Shown here: in pieces, positions 7,452-10,863 of the stretch
Position numbering within the stretch: position 1 is the first letter of the stretch
Layout: the number at the start of each line of letters is the position of its first letter
Assembly (NCBI GenBank): GCA_002363035.1
Contig: DEWA01000032.1
Location: forward strand, 1 to 10,863
Origin: Verrucomicrobia bacterium UBA3222
GTDB lineage: Bacteria; Verrucomicrobiota; Verrucomicrobiia; Opitutales; UBA9783
Length of the DNA: 10,863 nucleotides
Reading direction: 5' to 3'
Notes under the pieces: model-generated
The model's input: only the letters and a program-made list of their open reading frames with translations
Told to the model about the DNA's origin: nothing
Database searches by the model: none
Position numbers and translations under genes: made by a program

Positions 7452-7736
7452 ATGGGATTGAAACATTTAACGGTCGGGCTTCGTCCCGAGTTATACCAAT
7501 ACTTTGAAGAACACGCGAAAAACAAGGGCATCTCGATAAGCCGGTATGTAGAAATGTTCCTGGAAATGTCGCACAATGCGGAAGCGGGTGAAGAGCAAGA
7601 GGCGGTAGTACCCTATTCAAAGGAAGAGTTGGATGAAAGTATTCAAGAGGCGAAGGAGGCAATTCGGGAGGTTAAAAGCGGTCAACTGAAAGCTTATGAA
7701 ACTGTCGATGAACTTTTTCATGCGCTCGGGATATGA
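7452..7736 (+). CDS. Antitoxin 2, ribbon-helix-helix type
   Basis: This 94-residue antitoxin is paralogous to antitoxin 1. The N-terminal domain reads HLTVGLRPELYQYFEEHAKN, a turn, then a helix (SRYVEMFLEM), again the strand-helix-helix order of RHH/CopG-type repressors. It differs from antitoxin 1 at most positions, so operator specificity probably differs. The middle PYSKEELDESIQEAKEAI (54-71) is almost identical to the partner protein. The tail AYETVDELFHAL is a typical RelB-type toxin-binding end. The start at 7452 is chosen for the AAGGTGG site; a longer frame exists upstream. Its stop overlaps the toxin 2 start as ATGA at 7733-7736, exactly as in the first module. Confidence 0.85.
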   Translation: MGLKHLTVGLRPELYQYFEEHAKNKGISISRYVEMFLEMSHNAEAGEEQEAVVPYSKEELDESIQEAKEAIREVKSGQLKAYETVDELFHALGI

Positions 7737-7981
7737 AGACGATTTTTAAAAATCGCTTTTTACGTGATCTCGAAAAAGCCAAAGGCACACATTTGCTTCC
7801 GAAAATTAAACAACTTATTGCAATTGTAAGCAAAAATCCGTTTCAAACGCCGCCGCCTTATGAAAAATTGCGCGGTTATGAAAATACCTACTCGCGCCGC
7901 ATTAATGAACAGCATCGGTTGGTTTATGTTGTCGAAGACGGAGTAATTTCCTTCGCCCGCTGCTGGAGCCACTATGAGTAA
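7733..7981 (+). CDS. Toxin 2, YoeB/Txe-family mRNA endonuclease
   Basis: This is an 82-residue paralogue of toxin 1 with the same predicted ribosome-dependent mRNA cleavage. The catalytic set is intact: Glu44 in PYEKL, Arg62 in EQHRLVY, and His80-Tyr81 in CWSHYE. Residues 35-67 are identical to toxin 1. The N-terminal helical region, which in YoeB contributes to antitoxin contact and dimerisation, is divergent (MKTIFKNRFLRDLEKAKGTH). That matches the divergence of the two antitoxins and suggests little cross-neutralisation, which is an inference. The trailer after the stop repeats the start of the first operon's terminator but lacks its right arm, so transcripts may run on into the CsrA-like gene. 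Confidence 0.9.
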   Translation: MKTIFKNRFLRDLEKAKGTHLLPKIKQLIAIVSKNPFQTPPPYEKLRGYENTYSRRINEQHRLVYVVEDGVISFARCWSHYE

Positions 7982-8012
7982 AAAACAAATCTGAACCGAG
8001 CGACATTGTCCC
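7835..8012 (+). repeat. Direct repeat, copy 2 (toxin 3' half plus trailer)
   Basis: This is the partner of 7184-7361. After 8012 the sequence switches from the terminator's second half to unrelated DNA (CTTAAAACC). Confidence 0.85.
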
Positions 8013-8043
8013 CTTAAAACCACTCCGTTATTCCGCTTTCCGC

Positions 8044-8072
8044 TTTACAGTTCACCTCTTTTCGAACATCAT
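8044..8072 (+). promoter_or_regulatory. Weak candidate promoter for the CsrA-like gene
   Basis: TTTACA at 8044-8049, a 17-base spacer and CATCAT at 8067-8072 match five and four of six positions. The predicted start coincides with the GTG at 8079, which would make the mRNA leaderless. No Shine-Dalgarno sequence is visible there. Confidence 0.35.
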
Positions 8073-8078
8073 AAGTCC

Positions 8079-8507
8079 GTGCTTGTAACAACGCGCCGTG
8101 TCGGTGAAGTCTTCAATATTTATGAAGATGTAAGTGCCGAAGTCATTATCTTTCAGATGATGGTGAAGCGGATTGTGAGCACGAATGAGCGCATTTTGAC
8201 GGAAGATGGATCGGCGGATGCCATCCACAGGATTGATGTTGAGTTTGAAATTCGGCAACACGACGATAAGTGTCGTTTCGAAAAAACCTTAAAAGACGGT
8301 CTTTTGCCGGCGAAGGTCGGCGATTGGTTTAAATTGTATGATGCACAAAAAGAAGCCGTTATCTGTGAAATTTTGATAAATCGGGTTAATCATTACAATC
8401 AGGAACATCATAAAAGGGATGACACGGTCGAAGCCGACCACGGTACCAAAATCGAGGTCGGATTTAATTTTGATAACAACAAGTGTGCCATTTTCCCGAA
8501 CAGGTAA
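8079..8507 (+). CDS. CsrA-like protein with long C-terminal extension
   Basis: The GTG start opens a 142-residue protein beginning MLVTTRRVGEVFNI, very close to the CsrA/RsmA opening MLVLTRRVGETLMIG. CsrA dimers bind GGA motifs in mRNA leaders and alter translation or stability. RNA-contacting Arg6 and Arg7 of strand 1 are kept, but Leu4 is Thr. Further on, AIHRIDV (48-54) resembles the CsrA strand 5 segment VHREEI that carries the other key Arg; about ten extra residues separate it from the N-terminal strands. The remaining 85 residues match nothing I recognise; they are charged, with no membrane segment. CsrA itself is usually 60-75 residues. It could be a remodelled CsrA, or an unrelated protein with a CsrA-like start. 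There is no terminator between it and toxin 2. Confidence 0.6.
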   Translation: MLVTTRRVGEVFNIYEDVSAEVIIFQMMVKRIVSTNERILTEDGSADAIHRIDVEFEIRQHDDKCRFEKTLKDGLLPAKVGDWFKLYDAQKEAVICEILINRVNHYNQEHHKRDDTVEADHGTKIEVGFNFDNNKCAIFPNR

Positions 8508-8519
8508 GAAATAATTTAA

Positions 8520-8527
8520 TTTTTTTT
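8520..8527 (+). repeat. Probable left target-site duplication of the IS
   Basis: Eight T residues directly abut the left inverted repeat. The eight bases after the right end (9213-9220, TTTTGTTT) match at seven positions, consistent with the 8-bp duplication known for the IS1595 family. Low complexity makes this less certain. Confidence 0.5.
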
Positions 8528-9212
8528 GGCTCTTGACTAGCATCTCTAAAGCGAGCGGTTAGGGAAGTCATGAAATATCATAGATTGAGCCGATATAAGA
8601 TAAAAAGAATAATTTTATGTTTTGCGGAGGACATAACAGCGAGTTCAGCGAGCAAAATTTTGCACATAAATCGGGACACGATAAACGCGTAATACAACGA
8701 AATTCGAGAAAAGATATTGCAGCATTCTTTGAAAGAGCAGGAGAAGGAATTGGGCGAATTTGAGTTGGACGAAAGTTACTTTGGAGCGCGCCGTGTACGC
8801 GGAAAAAGAGGGCGTGGGGCAGCCGGGAAAACGCCGGTGTTTTGGCTGCTAAAAAGGAATGGGAAAGTGTTTGTGACGGTTGCGCCGAATGGCTCGAAAG
8901 AAGAGCTGATGCCTATTATTCAAGGGAAAATCTTGACCGGATCGACCGTCCACACCGATGGCTGGAAGGCCTACGACGGCCTCATTTTGAACGGCTATAA
9001 CCACTACCGAGTCTTTCATCATGAGAACGAATTTGCACGCGGAAAATCGCATGTCAACGGCATCGAATGCTTCTGGTGTTACGCCAAACGTCGCCTTTCG
9101 AAATTCAATGGACTAACCGATGCAAAATTTATCTTGCTTTTAAAAGAAAGTGAATGTAAATTTACAGAACGTATATTTGGGGGGAAGTTGTAAATGATAC
9201 TAGTCAAGAGCC
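8528..9212 (+). mobile_element. IS1595-family insertion sequence (IS1016/ISXO2-like), 685 bp
   Basis: The element is bounded by perfect 13-bp inverted repeats: GGCTCTTGACTAG at 8528-8540 and CTAGTCAAGAGCC at 9200-9212. One mismatch followed by three more matching bases extends them to about 17 bp. It holds one transposase reading frame, on the + strand, broken by a stop. Size, end sequence starting GGCT and transposase type fit the small IS1016-like group. Both ends are complete, so it could still be moved by a transposase supplied from elsewhere. It sits between the CsrA-like gene and the 73-residue gene without cutting either. Confidence 0.92.
8570..9193 (+). pseudogene. IS1595-family transposase with an in-frame stop codon
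   Basis: From the ATG at 8570 the frame gives 40 residues ending HINRDTINA, then TAA at 8690-8692. It continues in the same frame as YNEIREKIL and the full DDE_Tnp_IS1595 (ISXO2-like) domain to the stop at 9193. Without the stop it would be about 207 residues. The N-terminal part is the helix-turn-helix region; relatives have an amino acid where the stop falls (NRNTIN-x-x-x-x-IR). The catalytic region is visible: Asp in FELDESYFGARRVRGKRGRG, Asp in HTDGWKAYDG, and Asn/Glu in HVNGIECFW. A single substitution separates it from an intact gene, so decay is recent. Restart at TTG 8717 could make the catalytic domain alone, without the DNA-binding part. Confidence 0.85.
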
Positions 9213-9220
9213 TTTTGTTT
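9213..9220 (+). repeat. Probable right target-site duplication of the IS
   Basis: TTTTGTTT abuts the right inverted repeat and differs at one base from the eight T residues at the left end. Confidence 0.5.
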
Positions 9221-9230
9221 AAAAAAACAT

Positions 9231-9262
9231 TTGACATCTCGCATCCTTTAACGGAGTATAGG
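9231..9262 (+). promoter_or_regulatory. Candidate promoter for the 73-residue gene
   Basis: TTGACA at 9231-9236 is exact. The best -10 is TATAGG at 9257-9262, but the spacer is long (20 bases), and closer alternatives (GAGTAT at 9254) are weak. It begins 18 bases outside the IS right end. Confidence 0.35.
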
Positions 9263-9265
9263 ATC

Positions 9266-9270
9266 AGGAG
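9266..9270 (+). promoter_or_regulatory. Strong ribosome binding site for the 73-residue gene
   Basis: AGGAG lies seven bases before the ATG at 9278. It is among the best Shine-Dalgarno sites in the window and fixes the start there rather than at the longer frame opening at 9194 next to the IS end. Confidence 0.6.
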
Positions 9271-9277
9271 CAGACGT

Positions 9278-9499
9278 ATGTTTGTTTCTATAAGTAGTTT
9301 TATGACAAAAGAAAATCAAAGTAATAAAGTTCCCTCACGGGGAAATCTCGAAGCTATGGCGCAGGATGTTTCCGCATTCGTGGATGAACTGGATATGGTT
9401 CGCGGGAATGTTGAAACCGAAGCGAGATTGTTGCAGGAGCAAAGCGGTGATTTGTTTTGCACGGCAAGGCAAATTACCCGCGTGAAGGGAAAGCTCTAA
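9278..9499 (+). CDS. Hypothetical small protein, 73 residues
   Basis: I do not recognise this product. It starts MFVSISSFMTKENQSNK, then from about residue 23 is predicted mostly helical and acidic (LEAMAQDVSAFVDELDMVRG, NVETEARLLQEQSGDLF), with a basic end (ARQITRVKGKL). There is no membrane span or signal peptide. Hydrophobic residues recur every three or four positions, suggesting an amphipathic helix or short coiled coil. Support comes from the AGGAG site and TTGACA upstream. An ATG at 9302 is an alternative start, giving MTKENQ. A frame of similar size exists on the other strand (9335-9574) but lacks such a start signal. Confidence 0.55.
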   Translation: MFVSISSFMTKENQSNKVPSRGNLEAMAQDVSAFVDELDMVRGNVETEARLLQEQSGDLFCTARQITRVKGKL

Positions 9500-9565
9500 A
9501 ACGTCAATGCTTTTCTCGCCAGAGAAGCGGCGTTCGGACATAATTTTTTGTAGACGCAGAGAAAT

Positions 9566-9610
9566 ATCCGCCATGAGACGAAACGAAACTTAACGGCTTC
9601 GTTGGCGGAT
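9566..9610. repeat. Imperfect inverted repeat able to form a long hairpin
   Basis: ATCCGCCA (9566-9573) pairs with TGGCGGAT (9603-9610), and ACGAA (9578-9582) with TTCGT (9598-9602). This makes 13 base pairs interrupted only by a four-base bulge, closing a 15-base loop. There is no T run on either side, so it is not a typical intrinsic terminator. Confidence 0.6.
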
Positions 9611-9788
9611 GTTGGCTGTCGAAATAAAGCCGACGGCGTGGGGAAAGATACTGTCGGGGCGGGTTATAATGATTTTATTCGCCCTGACGGAACCGGTTTC
9701 ATGAAATCGCAACAATAAAGACCGTTTTTCTGCATTCGAACAAATAGAGCCGAAGGTGTAGTCGGAACACGGCACACTGTTGCGATAC

Positions 9789-9852
9789 AAAAACACCATG
9801 GTACCTCGGTGTTGTGTCTCTCTTGAAACGCTCGCGGTAGCGAAGGATATCG
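9789..9852 (-). ncRNA. Speculative small RNA of about 64 nt
   Basis: Reading the - strand, TTGCCT (9886-9881), a 16-base spacer and TACAAT (9864-9859) resemble a promoter with a start near 9852. About 40 bases on, AACACC (9813-9808) can pair with GGTGTT (9797-9792), followed by a T run ending at 9789, like a terminator. A small CGCT/AGCG hairpin lies between. No known RNA family is recognised, and all the elements are short, so chance is a serious alternative. Confidence 0.2.
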
Positions 9853-9941
9853 GAACGCATTGTATCAATCTTTTATGAAAAGGCAACACGGTTTTATGGG
9901 ATCATATAACTGAACTGCCTCCTTTTTGGCTCCCAATAATC

Positions 9942-10007
9942 GAACCACAACCACCGGCAGGGTGCGCAAAATCCGTACCGTATCGCAGTGTAAAACCATC
10001 AGTGTAC
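9942..10007 (-). pseudogene. Decayed duplicate of the transporter 3' end
   Basis: These bases align with 10112-10176, the coding end of the neighbouring antiporter gene, at about 70 percent identity by eye (44 of 62 positions plus a one-base insertion). They correspond to roughly 22 codons ending three codons before that gene's stop. The long shared run GTAAAA and the CAGGGxGCxCAAAA block keep the same spacing. Similarity fades on both sides. It looks like a remnant of a second copy, or a partial tandem duplication, of the transporter. Confidence 0.55.
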
Positions 10008-10099
10008 GACTATGTGACACATGGAAAACACACCTCATCCGCCCCTTGGACAGAAAACGAAATCACCTCACGAAATTCGCGGCAACAAAAATTGTCTTC

Positions 10100-10863
10100 T
10101 CATACCCACCCGAACACAACCGCCAGCAGGGCGCACAAAAACAGCGCGGTATTGTAATGTAAAAACGTCGGAACACAGGTGTCGCGAATGTGATCGTGCT
10201 GACCGTCGATATTCAAACCCGCAGTGGTTCCCAGAGCCGTTTCGGAAACGGGGGCGCCGGCATCCCCTAAAGCCGCGGCGGCGGTCATGGTGATGATAAT
10301 TTCCGAAACGCTAAAGTTTAACTTGACGCACAGTGGTACGAAAATCGTGGAAACAATCGGGATGGTACTGAAAGACGAACCGATGCCAAGGGTGATGACC
10401 AAACCGACGAACAAAATTAAAAAGGCACTGACGGCTTTATTTTCCGGCAACAGCGGAAGCAGGTCGTTCACGAGCCGGTCGACGCTTTTGGTTTCCTTCA
10501 AAACATCGGCGAAACCGGCCGCCGCCAGCATCACAAAGGCGATAAAGCCCATCATAAAAATACCCTTGTGTGTCAGTTGGTCGAGTTCGTTGCGCGAAAC
10601 TCCTCTGAATAAAAACAAAATTCCGAGCCCCGTCAGCGCGCCGAGCGGAAGAGAACCCGTCGCCAACTGAATAATAAAGGTGACAAGCGTTGCAGCGACA
10701 AGAACCGCCACTTGCCGTTTATTGACGGATTCCGCCGAAGCATGAACAGCCGATAATTGTTTTTCTTGGTACAGACGCGGTTTTCGATAGGAAACAAAAA
10801 CTGCAATCAACAAACCGATCGCCATTGAAAACCCGAGAAGGGTAAAGCAATGGCGGTTTTCGG
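10100..10863 (-). CDS. NhaC/YuiF-type Na+/H+ antiporter family transporter, 5'-truncated
   Basis: This is the C-terminal part of an inner-membrane secondary transporter; the frame stays open to the window edge, giving about 253 residues against roughly 440 for the family. Several hydrophobic spans are visible, including VAVLVAATLVTFIIQLAT, LGALTGLGILFLF, FMMGFIAFVMLAAAGFADVL, FLILFVGLVITLGIGSSFS and FLCALLAVVFGWV at the end. The diagnostic block is ALGDAGAPVSETALGTTAGL followed by NIDGQHDHIRDTCVPTFLHY, which closely resembles the C-terminus of Bacillus YuiF-like proteins (GDAGSPASDSTLGPT...GQHDHIWDTCVPTF). Relatives are annotated as Na+/H+ antiporters, and YuiF has been linked to histidine uptake, so the substrate is open. 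It is convergent with the accessory genes. No clear terminator follows its stop. Confidence 0.9.
   Translation of the reverse strand, partial: ENRHCFTLLGFSMAIGLLIAVFVSYRKPRLYQEKQLSAVHASAESVNKRQVAVLVAATLVTFIIQLATGSLPLGALTGLGILFLFRGVSRNELDQLTHKGIFMMGFIAFVMLAAAGFADVLKETKSVDRLVNDLLPLLPENKAVSAFLILFVGLVITLGIGSSFSTIPIVSTIFVPLCVKLNFSVSEIIITMTAAAALGDAGAPVSETALGTTAGLNIDGQHDHIRDTCVPTFLHYNTALFLCALLAVVFGWV

Larger units (their letters stand above)
9500..9941. other. Intergenic region without a recognisable protein gene
   Basis: Frames here are short and match nothing I know, including a 99-codon - strand frame at 9590-9889 and a 53-codon one at 9699-9860. Codon use does not resemble that of the neighbouring genes. 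What can be seen is an imperfect inverted repeat at 9566-9610 and, on the - strand, promoter-like and terminator-like elements at 9789-9886. It may be decayed gene sequence between the small ORF and the transporter. Confidence 0.5.

Noticed and set aside
7184..8012. Direct repeats considered as a CRISPR or transposon end
   Set aside because: There are only two units, they are mostly coding, and they carry synonymous differences, which fits gene duplication.
9194..9277. Upstream extension of the 73-residue gene into the IS right end
   Set aside because: It would start within the inverted repeat and ahead of TTGACA. The AGGAG site points to the ATG at 9278.
9335..9574. Frame of 79 codons on the - strand opposite the 73-residue gene
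   Set aside because: No Shine-Dalgarno sequence or promoter comparable with the + strand gene, and its start falls within the inverted repeat.
9590..9889. Frame of 99 codons on the - strand
   Set aside because: No recognisable domain, no start signal and rare-looking composition. Kept only as unexplained intergenic DNA.
9926..10293. Frames on the + strand across the transporter 3' end
   Set aside because: They are antisense to the transporter and to its decayed copy, and their translations are low-complexity shadows.

Overview
The window reads as chromosomal DNA of a Gram-negative-type, meso-DAP peptidoglycan bacterium. The dcw-type block ftsI-murE-murF, the residues around the ClpP active site and the obg-tsaB linkage would fit Verrucomicrobiota (Opitutae-like). 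That lineage is inferred from general resemblance, not from a search. The first 6.7 kb is a dense housekeeping region on the + strand. The last 4 kb is a looser accessory region with small modules, an insertion sequence and decayed DNA.

Positions 1-3958 carry the 3' part of ftsI (class B penicillin-binding transpeptidase), murE and murF. Together these cover septal cross-linking and addition of meso-DAP and D-Ala-D-Ala to the UDP-MurNAc peptide. The usual next gene, mraY, is absent. A 364-bp gap follows with a good sigma70-like promoter and a possible 51-residue single-span membrane protein. Then come clpP (ATP-dependent protease subunit), obg (ribosome-assembly GTPase) and a short, divergent tsaB (t6A tRNA modification).

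Positions 6767-8014 hold two tandem type II toxin-antitoxin operons. Each has a ribbon-helix-helix (RHH)-like antitoxin overlapping, by ATGA, a YoeB/Txe-like RNase toxin. The two toxins differ in their N-terminal halves but share 33 consecutive identical residues at the active site, encoded with only synonymous changes. The trailing 3' sequence is also duplicated, but only the first copy keeps a complete terminator hairpin.

Positions 8079-9499 hold a 142-residue protein that opens like the RNA-binding regulator CsrA, then a 685-bp IS1595-family element with a stop codon in its transposase, then an orphan 73-residue gene with a strong ribosome binding site.

Positions 9500-10099 have no convincing protein gene. 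They contain an imperfect inverted repeat, a possible small RNA on the - strand and a decayed fragment resembling the 3' end of the neighbouring transporter gene. The window ends inside a - strand NhaC/YuiF-type Na+/H+ antiporter-family gene.

The most interesting items are the extended CsrA-like protein and the mosaic twin toxin-antitoxin operons whose second copy has lost its terminator and lies directly upstream of it.
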